Below are positions 9,101 to 16,478 of a stretch of DNA of 64,000 bases, in pieces (position 1 is the first letter of the stretch; every line of letters starts with the position of its first letter). The notes beneath the pieces are model-generated. The model saw only the letters and a list, made by a program, of their open reading frames with translations. It was not told where the DNA came from and did no database searches. Location of the stretch: contig NZ_CP160453.1 of assembly GCF_040744945.1 (NCBI RefSeq), positions 3,658,001-3,722,000 of the forward strand, given 5' to 3'. The stretch is from Saccharothrix sp. HUAS TT1 (GTDB taxonomy: Bacteria; Actinomycetota; Actinomycetes; Mycobacteriales; Pseudonocardiaceae). A program made the position numbers and the translations under genes.

Positions 9101-9121
9101 CGGTCCCCACCGGAGTACCAC
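6113..9121 (-). CDS. AfsR-like BTAD/NB-ARC/TPR transcriptional regulator
   Basis: A regulator of about 1002 residues with the AfsR layout. Residues 28-105 form an OmpR-type winged helix (LIRRVWGENPPDRAAQTLPVY), and about 110-270 are the bacterial transcriptional activation domain (BTAD), ending in ARELGVDPSDSL. About 290-550 are an NB-ARC-type ATPase with Walker A GPPGVGKT (317-324) and Walker B LITLDNA. The C-terminal 400 residues are TPR-like helical repeats. Such proteins activate secondary-metabolite or developmental genes. No biosynthetic cluster is adjacent, so the target is unknown. GTG at 9121 is the only standard start in frame with a full winged helix. The 22-bp repeat array lies directly after its stop. 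Confidence 0.88.
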   Translation of the reverse strand: MVLRWGPGHEHVNVGRERRRSALSQDEFGVLGSLVVRRNGRSVPVTAAKHRIVLATLLLGANRSVPASDLIRRVWGENPPDRAAQTLPVYVMRLRRALGDPRLIHTTPTGYRIDLPAGALDLHRFEALAEEGAELAAAEDFAAAAGCYERALQCWHGPPLADVPSESLHETEAPNLAERRLRVISELVDVKLRLDRCDEVIADLRRLTAQHPLRERFWSQLMVALYRVDRQADALDAYRQASTALARELGVDPSDSLRAVHHAILTGDPALHQPAAGTWAPVSQLPAPVGNFVGRGAELGRVTGLLTRATAAVVVCGPPGVGKTAFAISVAHAVRDRYPDGQLYVNLRGHSTSPPLPTSAVLARFLRAMGVRSDHIPVDEEELVDGYRARLRGRRVLITLDNAASVEQVLPLLPADPGCSVLITSRNELRLRATTVRLDVLRGDEAWKLLARSLGAEAAVTQFDALGELARLCGYLPLALRIALGNLVGSSHVDVASYVEELRGGDRLAALAVDNDDTAAVRRAFDLSYAALTPQAARLFRLTGLLPGPDFSVFGAAALLDASEGVARGLLEDLASAHLVQRVGPDRFALHDLLHDYAADRAAAAGEDLESARRRLFDWYLTTSVEVGNVLYPELGVSGPPRMSPDAAREWLDAERPSVLAATEHCAQHGPLPMAWQLIDAVGGYFGSHGHHVEFVRAIDAALGATRAAGDHEAETMMLVWLAAEHRNLGNLRSAQRYLRAARPVGRAVWLHAGLDGVVHLELGEFPAAFASFDRLMALSGQDWAGPHVRIGALAGLGALRMMRGELVVAKSLLSEGLALARTAAGVNLEASCAALLGRCHTAAGEHAEAVELLRHALAAWFRTGARHARAEAMAHLATALCLGGEHAEALRTAQRSLALVQELGGCPRIESEVHNALGLVLRHLGKPSRAVAAHLRALELATSSDYRYGVARSHVHLIRALAADGRPVEALRHARVGRDLALRSGFGDVESQTTTALTDLP

Positions 9122-9140
9122 CGGATGGACTCCAGGGCCG

Positions 9141-11624
9141 TCAGAGCCTGCCGACTTCGGTGATCCGCAGCGCGGCCGTGCCGATCTCGTCGGACTCGGC
9201 CAGGTCGACCTCGGCGGTGAAGCCCCAGTCGTGGTCCTTCGCCGGGTCGTCCAGGACCTGGCGCACCCGCCACAGCCCCGGCTCCTCGGTGATCACCAGC
9301 AGCGCCGGGCCGCGCGCGTCCGGGCCCATGCCGATCTCGTCGTGCTCCTCGTAGTACGGCTCCAGCGCGTCCTGCCAGTCCTGCGCCGACCAGCCCGCTT
9401 CGCCGTCCAGCTGCCCCAGCTCGTAGTAGTTGCGCCTGGCGGCCAGCTCCACCCGCCGGAACAGCGCGTTGCGCACCAGCACCCGGAACGCGCGCACGTT
9501 GCCGGTGACGGCGGGCGGCGCGTCGCTCAACGACGTCTCCGCCGCTTCTTCGCCGGGGTTGCGCAGCTTCTCCCACTCGTCCAGCAGGCTGGAGTCGACC
9601 TGGCGGACCAGCTCGCCCAGCCACTCCTGCAGGTCGCTCAGCTCCTCGGTCTTGGCGTCCTCGGGCACGGTCTGCCGCAGCGCCTTGTACGCGTCGGCCA
9701 GGTACCGCAGCACCAGGCCCTCCGAGCGGGCCAGCTGGTAGTGGGAGACGTACTCGGCGAACGTCATCGCCCGCTCGAACATGTCCCGCACCACGGACTT
9801 CGGCGACAGGTGGTGGTCGGCGACCCACGGGTGCCCGCGCCGGTAGGTGGTGAACGCGGCCTCCAGCAGCTCCTGGAGCGGCTTCGGGTACGTGACCTCC
9901 TCCAGCAGCTCCATCCGCTGGTCGTACTCGATGCCCTCGGACTTCATCGCGCCGATGGCCTCGCCGCGCGCCTTGTGCTCCTGCGCGGACAGCACCTGCC
10001 GGGGGTCGTCCAGAGTGGACTCCACGACCGACAGCACGTCCAGCGCGTAGCTCGGCGACTCGCGGTCCAGCAGCTCGACGGCGGCCAGCGCGAACGGCGA
10101 CAGCGGCTGGTTGAGCGCGAAGTTGACCTGGAGGTCGACGGTGAGCCGGATGTCGCCGTTCTGCCGCTCCACCACGCCCGCCGCCAGCAGCCCCCGGTAC
10201 ATCTGGATGGCCCGCAGGATGTGCCTGCGCTGCGCGGGCCGGTCCTCGTGGTTGTCCTCCAGCAGGTGCCGCATGGCGGCGAACGCGTCGCCCGGCCTGC
10301 CGATCACGTTGAGCAGCATGGCGTGGCTGACCTGGAAGCTGGACGTCAGCGGCTCCGGCTCGGCGTTCTTCAGCCGCTCGAAGGTCTGGTCGCTCCACGA
10401 CACGAAGCCCTCGGGCGCCTTCTTGCGCACCACCTTGCGCCGCTTCTTCGGGTCGTCGCCCGCCTTGGCCAGCGCCTTCTCGTTCTCCACCACGTGGTCG
10501 GGCGCCTGCACCACGACCGTGCCGACGGTGTCGTAGCCCGCGCGGCCCGCGCGACCGGCGATCTGGTGGAACTCGCGCGCCTTCAGGTGCCGGGTGCGCT
10601 GGCCGTCGTACTTCGACAGCGCGGTGAACACGACGGTGCGGATGGGCACGTTGATGCCGACGCCGAGGGTGTCCGTGCCGCAGATGACCTTCAGCAGGCC
10701 GGCCTGCGCCAACTGCTCCACCAGCCGCCGGTACTTCGGCAGCATGCCCGCGTGGTGCACGCCGATCCCGTGCCGCACCAGCCGGGACAGCGTCTTGCCG
10801 AACCCGGAGGTGAACCGGAACCGGCCGATCATGGCCGCGATGTCGTCCTTCTGGGCGCGCGTGGCGACGTTGACCGACATCAGCGACTGGGCGCGCTCCA
10901 GGGCGGACGCCTGGGTGAAGTGCACGACGTAGACCGGGGCCTCGTTGCCGTGCAGGAGCTCTTCGATCGTCTCGTGCAGCGGCGTGGTGACGTACTGGAA
11001 GTTCAGCGGCACCGGGCGCTCGGCGGAGCGCACCACCGACGTCGTGCGGCCGGTGCGGCGGGTCAGGTCCTTCTCGAAGAACGCGACGTCGCCCAGGGTG
11101 GCCGACATCAGCAGGAACTGCGCCTGCGGCAGCTCGACCAGCGGCACCTGCCACGCCCAGCCGCGGTCGGGCTCGGAGTAGAAGTGGAACTCGTCCATGA
11201 CGACCTGGCCGACCTCCGCGCCGGCGCCGTCGCGCAGCGCGATGTTGGCCAGGATCTCGGCGGTGCAGCAGATGATCGGCGCGGTCTCGTTGACGCTCGC
11301 GTCGCCGGTCACCATGCCGACGTTCTCCGCGCCGAACGTGTCGATCAGGGCGAAGAACTTCTCCGACACCAGGGCCTTGATGGGCGCGGTGTAGAAGGTC
11401 CGCTTGCCCTCCGCCAGCGCGGCGAAGTGGGCGCCGGTGGCCACCAGCGACTTGCCCGAGCCGGTCGGCGTGCTGAGGATGACGTTCGAGCCGGAGACGA
11501 TCTCGATCAACGCCTCCTGCTGCGCCGGGTACAGCGACAGCCCCCGTTCGCCCGCCCACTCGGCGAAGGTGTCGTAGAGGACGTCGGGATCGGGGGTGGC
11601 CGGCAGGCGGTCGGTGAGAGTCAT
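9141..11624 (-). CDS. Ski2-like DEAD/DEAH-box helicase with DUF3516-type C-terminus
   Basis: An 827-residue superfamily 2 helicase, probably acting on RNA. Motif I is STPTGSGKS (about residue 54), motif II is the unusual DEFH in VVMDEFHFY, motif III is SAT, and motifs V and VI are TDTLGVGIN and HQIAGRAGRAG, as in Ski2/Mtr4 helicases. The C-terminal half matches the actinobacterial DUF3516 extension in style, ending in a region rich in acidic residues. ATG at 11624 begins MTLTDRLPATPD. The AfsR-like gene follows 19 bp downstream on the same strand. A role in RNA turnover or stress is inferred from family, not shown here. Confidence 0.88.
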   Translation of the reverse strand: MTLTDRLPATPDPDVLYDTFAEWAGERGLSLYPAQQEALIEIVSGSNVILSTPTGSGKSLVATGAHFAALAEGKRTFYTAPIKALVSEKFFALIDTFGAENVGMVTGDASVNETAPIICCTAEILANIALRDGAGAEVGQVVMDEFHFYSEPDRGWAWQVPLVELPQAQFLLMSATLGDVAFFEKDLTRRTGRTTSVVRSAERPVPLNFQYVTTPLHETIEELLHGNEAPVYVVHFTQASALERAQSLMSVNVATRAQKDDIAAMIGRFRFTSGFGKTLSRLVRHGIGVHHAGMLPKYRRLVEQLAQAGLLKVICGTDTLGVGINVPIRTVVFTALSKYDGQRTRHLKAREFHQIAGRAGRAGYDTVGTVVVQAPDHVVENEKALAKAGDDPKKRRKVVRKKAPEGFVSWSDQTFERLKNAEPEPLTSSFQVSHAMLLNVIGRPGDAFAAMRHLLEDNHEDRPAQRRHILRAIQMYRGLLAAGVVERQNGDIRLTVDLQVNFALNQPLSPFALAAVELLDRESPSYALDVLSVVESTLDDPRQVLSAQEHKARGEAIGAMKSEGIEYDQRMELLEEVTYPKPLQELLEAAFTTYRRGHPWVADHHLSPKSVVRDMFERAMTFAEYVSHYQLARSEGLVLRYLADAYKALRQTVPEDAKTEELSDLQEWLGELVRQVDSSLLDEWEKLRNPGEEAAETSLSDAPPAVTGNVRAFRVLVRNALFRRVELAARRNYYELGQLDGEAGWSAQDWQDALEPYYEEHDEIGMGPDARGPALLVITEEPGLWRVRQVLDDPAKDHDWGFTAEVDLAESDEIGTAALRITEVGRL

Positions 11625-11686
11625 CGCAGGCAGAGCATAGTGGTAGCCCGCCGGCCGGTCCGGGAACCGGCCGACGGCCCGCGCGG

Positions 11687-12355
11687 TCAGCCGCCGTACT
11701 TGGCGATCAGCTGGTCGGCCACGTCGGCCAGGTCGGCGCCGATGATGGTCGGCGCGTCGGCCAGCGGCAGCGGGGCGCGGCCCTCGCGGGCGACGAAAGC
11801 GGTGTTCAGCCCGGCCGCGGCGGCGCCGGCGACGTCCCAGTCGTGCGCCGCGACGAGCACCGCGTCGGACGCCTCGACGCCCTGCTCCCGCAGCACCAGC
11901 CGGTACGGCTCGGGGGCGGGCTTGAGGCGCTGCACCTGGTCGGCGGCGTAGATCGCGTCGATGAGCGGCCGCAGGCCGGAATTGACCATCTGGTCCTCGG
12001 CGGCGGCGGCGACGGAGTTGGTCAGGGTGACGACGCCGAAGCCCGCCCCGCGCAGCCGGGTGATCGACTCGGCCACCTCGGGGTGCGCGGGCAGCTTGCG
12101 CAGCAGCGCGCCCAGCTCCTTCTGGTGGTCGGCGGTCGCCGTGCCGCCGCGCGCCGCGACGACGGGCAGCAGGCAGGCGCCCGCGATCGCGCCGAGCGGC
12201 TGGTAGCCGCCGAGGGCCGTGGTGGTCAGCGCGTTGTGGATCATCAGGTCGAACCACTCGCGCCGGGCGCCCGCGTCACCGGTCAGCTCGGTGAAGAAGT
12301 CGTCCAGCGGGGCCAGGTCGAGCAGGGTCTCGTTGACGTCGAACACGCAGAGCAC
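11687..12355 (-). CDS. haloacid dehalogenase type II (HAD superfamily)
   Basis: A 222-residue HAD hydrolase of the L-2-haloacid dehalogenase (type II) class. Motif I is FDVNETLLDL with the nucleophilic Asp, motif II is LTNS, motif III is KPAPEPY, and motif IV is AAHDWDVAGAAAAGL, which is characteristic of this class. The GTG at 12355 follows a good ribosome binding site (GGAGG, 6-7 nt upstream); longer upstream readings pass through the operator region. It is divergent from the ArsR-type regulator, with two inverted repeats in between. One repeat touches its ribosome binding site, suggesting direct repression. The natural substrate is unknown; phosphatase or dehalogenase activity are both possible. 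Confidence 0.85.
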   Translation of the reverse strand: MLCVFDVNETLLDLAPLDDFFTELTGDAGARREWFDLMIHNALTTTALGGYQPLGAIAGACLLPVVAARGGTATADHQKELGALLRKLPAHPEVAESITRLRGAGFGVVTLTNSVAAAAEDQMVNSGLRPLIDAIYAADQVQRLKPAPEPYRLVLREQGVEASDAVLVAAHDWDVAGAAAAGLNTAFVAREGRAPLPLADAPTIIGADLADVADQLIAKYGG

Positions 12356-12368
12356 GGCCGCCTCCAGA

Positions 12369-12388
12369 GGTACGATGAACGTCGTACC
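12369..12388. promoter_or_regulatory. inverted-repeat operator 1 (HAD side)
   Basis: GGTACGA-N6-TCGTACC, a perfect 7-bp inverted repeat, lies 13 bp upstream of the HAD GTG start and touches its ribosome binding site. It shares GGTACGATGAA with the second repeat. It is a probable operator for the divergently encoded ArsR-type repressor. Confidence 0.65.
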
Positions 12389-12391
12389 CAG

Positions 12392-12415
12392 AAGGTACGA
12401 TGAAAGCAGTACCTT
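12392..12415. promoter_or_regulatory. inverted-repeat operator 2 (ArsR side)
   Basis: AAGGTAC-N10-GTACCTT, a perfect 7-bp inverted repeat, lies 22 bp upstream of the ArsR-type start. It starts only 3 bp after operator 1, and the left halves of the two repeats begin 25 bp apart. Two related sites in a 50-bp divergent promoter fit autoregulation plus control of the dehalogenase. Confidence 0.6.
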
Positions 12416-12437
12416 GTCGAGGTGGAGGAGGACGAGC

Positions 12438-12764
12438 GTGGACATGCCCGTGCCGCCGATCGCCGAGGTCGACCTCGGTCAGGTGTTCCGCGCGCTGGCC
12501 GACCCGCTGCGCCGGGCGGTGGTGGCCGAGCTGGTCGCCGACCCGGGCGACGCCGAGCGCGCGTGCTCGTCGTTCCCGATGCCGGTGGCGAAGTCCACCA
12601 GGACCCACCACTGGCGGGCGCTGCGCGAGGCCGGGCTGATCCTCCAGCGCGACGCGGGCAACGGCACCTTCGTCCGGCTGCGCCGGGCCGAGTTCGACCG
12701 CCGGTTCCCCGGCCTGCTCGCCACCCTGACCGAGCTGACCAGGGAGACCGCGCCGTCGGTGTGA
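12438..12764 (+). CDS. ArsR-family winged-helix transcriptional regulator
   Basis: A 108-residue repressor with the ArsR/SmtB winged helix: VFRALADPLRRAVVAELV opens the domain, and THHWRALREAGLI is the recognition helix with its following strand. There is one Cys (RACSSF) and no obvious metal-binding cluster, so the effector may be organic. GTG at 12438 and ATG at 12444 are both possible; GGAGGAGG lies 8-14 nt upstream. It is divergent from the HAD dehalogenase gene, with two matching inverted repeats between, so it probably represses both itself and the dehalogenase. Confidence 0.85.
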   Translation: MDMPVPPIAEVDLGQVFRALADPLRRAVVAELVADPGDAERACSSFPMPVAKSTRTHHWRALREAGLILQRDAGNGTFVRLRRAEFDRRFPGLLATLTELTRETAPSV

Positions 12765-12877
12765 GCCGGCCCGCGTTCGCGCCTCACCCCGCTGGGTGAT
12801 CGAAATCGTTGTTGCAGCGAGCTGGCCACTGCCGACCTCTTGCAACTAGCGTGAGGTCCGTGTCGGATCCGGTAGCA

Positions 12878-13549
12878 ATGCACATGAGCGACGGCCTGCT
12901 CAACGCGCCGACGTCGCTGCTGTTCGTCGCGGTCGCCGTGGCGGGGGTGGGCGTGGCGCTGGCCAAGGCCCGCGGCGACCTGGACGACCGGACCGCGCCG
13001 ATGGCGGGCCTGGTCGCGGCGTTCGTGTTCGCCACCCAGATGCTGAACTTCCCGGTGCTGCCGGGGGTCAGCGGCCACCTGCTCGGCGGCGCGCTCGCCG
13101 CCATCCTGGTCGGACCGTGGGTCGGCGCGCTGTGCGTGACGATCGTGCTGGTCGTCCAGTCCCTCTTCTTCGCCGACGGCGGCGTGACGGCGCTCGGCGC
13201 GAACGTCACCAACATGGCGCTCATCGGCACCGCGGTCGGTTATCTGACGGCCGTGGCGCTGCGCGGGCTCGCCACCCGCAGCAAGGGCGGCCTGGCCGCG
13301 GTCGCGTTCATCTCCGCCCTGGTCAACACGGTGCTGGCGTCGTTCGGCTTCGTGCTGGAGTACGCGATCGGCGGCCAGGGCGGTGTCGGGTTCGGCACGG
13401 TCGCCGCCGCGGTGCTCGGCGTGCACGTGCTGATCGGCATCGGCGAGGGCCTGATCACGGCGGTCACCGTGACCGCGGTCGCGGCTGCCCGGCCGGACCT
13501 GGTGCACCTGTTGCGCGGCGTGCCGCAGAAGCTGGAGCTGAGGGCGTGA
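12878..13549 (+). CDS. cbiM: CbiM-type substrate-binding component of cobalt/nickel ECF transporter
   Basis: A 223-residue membrane protein with about six hydrophobic helices. Starting at ATG 12878 it begins MHMSDG; in CbiM/NikM proteins the N-terminal Met-His-Xaa is part of the Co/Ni site (His2), so this start is preferred over upstream GTG codons. GANVTNMALIG is also a CbiM-like conserved stretch. It captures the metal and works with the small PDGLE protein and the CbiQ-CbiO polypeptide encoded next, each overlapping by 4 bp. No cobalamin riboswitch is evident in the 110 bp upstream; an inverted hexamer pair (GTTGCA 12811, TGCAAC 12841) is present there. Confidence 0.87.
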   Translation: MHMSDGLLNAPTSLLFVAVAVAGVGVALAKARGDLDDRTAPMAGLVAAFVFATQMLNFPVLPGVSGHLLGGALAAILVGPWVGALCVTIVLVVQSLFFADGGVTALGANVTNMALIGTAVGYLTAVALRGLATRSKGGLAAVAFISALVNTVLASFGFVLEYAIGGQGGVGFGTVAAAVLGVHVLIGIGEGLITAVTVTAVAAARPDLVHLLRGVPQKLELRA

Positions 13550-13854
13550 AGCGCTTCTTCCTGGGGTTCGTCGTGGTCAGCCTGCTGCTGGCCGGCGTCG
13601 TGTCCTACTTCGCCGACTCGAACCCGGACGGCCTGGACCACGTCACCGAGCAGCACGGCATCGCCGAGCACGCGCAGGACCACCCGTTGGGCGGCGGGCC
13701 GCTGGCCGACTACGCGGTGGCGGGCGACGACCGGTTCACCGGCGTGGCGGGCGTCCTCGGCGTCGTGCTGACGCTGGCCGTGGCCGGTGGGCTGTTCTGG
13801 TTGCTGCGCAAGCGGCCCGGCGCGCGCCCCGACGTGAAGTCCGACGTGGGGTGA
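13546..13854 (+). CDS. PDGLE-domain (CbiN-like) ECF accessory membrane protein
   Basis: A 102-residue protein with two membrane helices (FFLGFVVVSLLLAGVVSYF near the N-terminus and a C-terminal GVLGVVLTLAVAGGLFWLL) and an external loop with SNPDGLDHV, the PDGLE motif seen in CbiN/NikN-type accessory subunits. The loop contains several His and Asp residues (EQHGIAEHAQDHP) that could handle metal. The GTG start overlaps the cbiM stop by 4 bp, and its stop overlaps the next start by 4 bp. It is needed with CbiM for metal capture in characterised systems. Confidence 0.82.
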   Translation: MKRFFLGFVVVSLLLAGVVSYFADSNPDGLDHVTEQHGIAEHAQDHPLGGGPLADYAVAGDDRFTGVAGVLGVVLTLAVAGGLFWLLRKRPGARPDVKSDVG

Positions 13855-15284
13855 GCGCGGGCCACCACGGTTTCCTGCACCGGCCGGGCGACTCGCCGGT
13901 GCACCGGCTCGCCCCGCAGGTGAAGATCGTCGCCGCGGTGGTGGCGGTGCTGTGCGTGGTGGCCACGCCGCGGGACGCGTTCTGGGCGTTCGGCGCGTAC
14001 CTGCTGGCGCTCGGGGCGGTCTGGGCGGTGGCCCGCGTCCCGGTGCGCTGGTTCGCCGCGCGGTCGGTGATCGAGGCGCCGTTCGTGCTGCTGGCCCTGG
14101 TGCTGCCGTTCACCGGCGCGGGCGAGCGGGTGGACCTGCTGGGCCTGTCGGTCTCCGCCGAGGGCGCGCTGGCCGGGTGGAACATCCTGGCCAAGGGCAC
14201 GCTCGGCCTGCTCACGTCGTTGACGCTGGCCGCCACCACCGCGCCGCAGGACCTGCTGCTCGGCCTGCAGCGGCTGCGGATGCCGTCGGTGCTGGTCACC
14301 ATCGCGACGCTGATGCTGCGCTACGCCGAGGTGATCGTCGGCGAGGCCAAGCGGATGCGGGTGGCCCGGATCTCCCGCGGCGACGACCCGAGGTTCCTCT
14401 GGCAGCTGGGCGCGACCGCGCGCGGCATCGGCAGCCTGTTCATCCGCTCCTACGAACGCGGTGAGAGGGTGCACCTGGCGATGGTGTCGCGCGGCTGGAC
14501 GGGCCGGGTGCCCGATGGCGCGGGAGGTGGCGCGGTGGTCGAGCCGAGGCGGGACGCGCCCGCGCTGGTGGTGGAGCGGCTGGCGTACGCGTACCCGGAC
14601 GGCCACCAGGCCCTGTTCGGGGTGAACCTGCGGGTGGAACGCGGTGAGCGCGTCGCGCTCCTCGGTCCCAACGGCGCGGGCAAGACGACGTTCGCGCTGC
14701 ACCTCAACGGCGTGCTCGGCGGTGGTTCCGGCCGGATCGAGGTGGCCGGGCTGCCGGTCGGGAAGGCGAACCTGAAGGAGATCCGCCGCCGCGTCGGCCT
14801 GGTCTTCCAGGACCCCGACGACCAGCTGTTCCTGCCGACCGCGCGGCAGGACGTGGCGTTCGGCCCGGCGAACTTCGGGCTGCGCGGCGCGGAGCTGGAC
14901 GCGCGGGTGGACGCCGCGCTGGCCGCGGTCGGCATGCTCGACTTCGCCGAGCGGTCGCCGCTGCACCTGTCCGGCGGGCAGCGCCGTCGGGTCGCGCTGG
15001 CCACCGTGCTGGCCTGCGACCCCGAAGTCCTGGTGCTCGACGAGCCCTCGGCGAACCTGGAACCGGTGGCCCGCCGAGAGCTGGCCGAGGTGTTGCTGGA
15101 GTTGGACCGCACCATGCTCATGGTCACCCACGACCTGCCCTACGCGCTGCAGCTGTGCCCGCGCAGCGTGCTGATCGACGGCGGGGTCGTGGTGGCCGAC
15201 GGACCGACGCGGGAGCTCCTGGCCGACACCGGGTTGCTGGCCCGGCACCGGCTGGAGCTCCCGTTCGGGTTCCGCCTCGACTGA
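13851..15284 (+). CDS. fused CbiQ-CbiO: ECF transmembrane plus ATPase component
   Basis: One uninterrupted 477-residue frame combines two normally separate subunits. Residues 1-215 are an EcfT/CbiQ transmembrane protein with hydrophobic helices and the coupling-helix text RVARISRG. After a short Gly-rich linker (about 222-228), residues 236-470 are an ABC ATPase: Walker A GPNGAGKT (272-279), Q-loop Gln320, signature LSGGQ (373-377), Walker B VLVLDEP (393-399) and H-loop His427. It powers Co/Ni uptake through CbiM. An internal GTG near 14534 sits behind GGGAGGTGG, so a free ATPase could also be made by internal initiation; this is inference. GTG start with 4-bp overlap. Confidence 0.85.
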   Translation: MSAGHHGFLHRPGDSPVHRLAPQVKIVAAVVAVLCVVATPRDAFWAFGAYLLALGAVWAVARVPVRWFAARSVIEAPFVLLALVLPFTGAGERVDLLGLSVSAEGALAGWNILAKGTLGLLTSLTLAATTAPQDLLLGLQRLRMPSVLVTIATLMLRYAEVIVGEAKRMRVARISRGDDPRFLWQLGATARGIGSLFIRSYERGERVHLAMVSRGWTGRVPDGAGGGAVVEPRRDAPALVVERLAYAYPDGHQALFGVNLRVERGERVALLGPNGAGKTTFALHLNGVLGGGSGRIEVAGLPVGKANLKEIRRRVGLVFQDPDDQLFLPTARQDVAFGPANFGLRGAELDARVDAALAAVGMLDFAERSPLHLSGGQRRRVALATVLACDPEVLVLDEPSANLEPVARRELAEVLLELDRTMLMVTHDLPYALQLCPRSVLIDGGVVVADGPTRELLADTGLLARHRLELPFGFRLD

Positions 15285-15313
15285 GGGAACCCCGGATCAG
15301 CCCGACAGGGGGA

Positions 15314-16438
15314 TCAGGGGCTGGTGCAGGTCACCGTCGGCAGCGAGTTGGTGCCGGAGAAGTTGGCCGTGAAGCCGAACTTCACCGACTGCTCGACGCC
15401 GACAGTGCCGTTCCACGCGGCGTTCTTGACGATCACCTGCGAGCCGGAGCCGGACTTCACGCCGCTCCAGAGGCTGGTGATGGTCTGACCGTTGGCCCAG
15501 TCCCACTTGGCCGTCCAGCCGTTGTACGGGCTCTTGCTGTGGTTCATCAGCTCGACCTCGGCCTGGAAGCCGCCGGACCACGCGCTGGTGATCTTGTAGA
15601 TCGCCATGCAGTTCGCGTCACCCGGGTTGTTCGGCGTCGTGGTGGTCGGGGTCGTGGTGGTGGTGCTGGTGGACGTGGTGGTGCTGGTCGTCGTGGTGGT
15701 CGTGGTCGTCGTCGTGGTGCCGCCGCCGTCGCCGACACCGGTCTCCTGGCCGTTGCCACCGTCGAACACGACGTCGGAGCAGTTGTAGAACGTCTCCGCG
15801 CTGTCCGAGCGGGTCCACACCGAGTAGATGATGTGGCGGCCGGACTTGCCGGAGGGCAGGTTCGCGTTCCAGTAGTACTTGCCGTCGATGCTGCCCACCG
15901 GGCCGCTGTTCGCCGGGTTGGTGACGCTGTGGAACGGCGTGCTCTCCAGGTCGCTCCAGGCCAGCGGCCGGGTCGGGCTCCAGCTGTCCTTGGTGACGTA
16001 CAGGTGGAACGTGCCGGGGTGCGCGGCCCACTTGTTGTAGGTCCAGGAGAAGTTCGCGCCGGCGGTCAGGTGGGTGACCGGGTAGTCGTTGCGGGCGATG
16101 TCGAACCCGGAGAACGTCGGGTTGCCGCCGCTGCACAGCTTGCCGTCGGGGATGAAGCCGCTGGTGCGGCCGGCGCCGTCGGACCTCAGCACGCCGAACC
16201 AGTTGTACAGCGCGTTGGTGCCGCCGGACGACACCGCGGCGGAACAGGCCGGGTTCTTGGGCTGGATGTTGCCCTGCTGGGTGAGGCCGTCCTTCCAGCA
16301 CATGAAGGTCCGGCTGCCCGGCGTCATCATCGCGCCGTGCGCGGACGCGGTGGTGGGGCCGACCACATTCACGAGCGCGGCGATCAGCAAGCTTGCCGCA
16401 CCGGCCGAGGCCAAGGCGATCCATCGTCGGGCCGTCAC
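15314..16438 (-). CDS. secreted AA10 lytic polysaccharide monooxygenase with CBM2
   Basis: A 374-residue secreted copper enzyme that oxidatively cleaves cellulose or chitin. Residues 1-33 are a signal peptide ending TTASA; cleavage exposes His34 (AHGAMM), the obligatory N-terminal His of the copper brace. The second conserved His lies in NKWAAHPGTFHLY. The AA10 domain is followed by a Thr/Ser-rich linker (about 237-272) and a family 2 carbohydrate-binding module with its Cys pair and exposed Trp residues (SAWSGGF, YNGWTAKWDW, LWSG). The GTG start follows a near-perfect ribosome binding site (AGGAGGTGA). A CebR-type palindrome 26 bp upstream suggests induction by cello-oligosaccharides, so cellulose is the likelier substrate. 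Confidence 0.93.
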   Translation of the reverse strand: MTARRWIALASAGAASLLIAALVNVVGPTTASAHGAMMTPGSRTFMCWKDGLTQQGNIQPKNPACSAAVSSGGTNALYNWFGVLRSDGAGRTSGFIPDGKLCSGGNPTFSGFDIARNDYPVTHLTAGANFSWTYNKWAAHPGTFHLYVTKDSWSPTRPLAWSDLESTPFHSVTNPANSGPVGSIDGKYYWNANLPSGKSGRHIIYSVWTRSDSAETFYNCSDVVFDGGNGQETGVGDGGGTTTTTTTTTTTSTTTSTSTTTTTPTTTTPNNPGDANCMAIYKITSAWSGGFQAEVELMNHSKSPYNGWTAKWDWANGQTITSLWSGVKSGSGSQVIVKNAAWNGTVGVEQSVKFGFTANFSGTNSLPTVTCTSP

Positions 16439-16463
16439 GTCGTTCACCTCCTCGTTGAGGTTC

Positions 16464-16477
16464 TGGGAGCGCTCCCA
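16464..16477. promoter_or_regulatory. CebR-box operator upstream of the LPMO gene
   Basis: TGGGAGCGCTCCCA is a perfect 14-bp palindrome, extended to 16 bp (16463-16478). It is identical to the CebR operator known from Streptomyces cellulose/cello-oligosaccharide genes. It lies 26 bp upstream of the LPMO start, where it would block transcription when CebR is bound. Confidence 0.85.
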
Positions 16478-16478
16478 G

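Noticed and set aside
12765..12877. Cobalamin riboswitch before cbiM
   Set aside because: The gap is only about 110 bp and I could not find the B12-box core or the needed stems.
15606..15788. Hydrophobic Val-rich small plus-strand frame within the LPMO gene
   Set aside because: It is the reverse reading of the Thr-rich linker codons and has no start signal.
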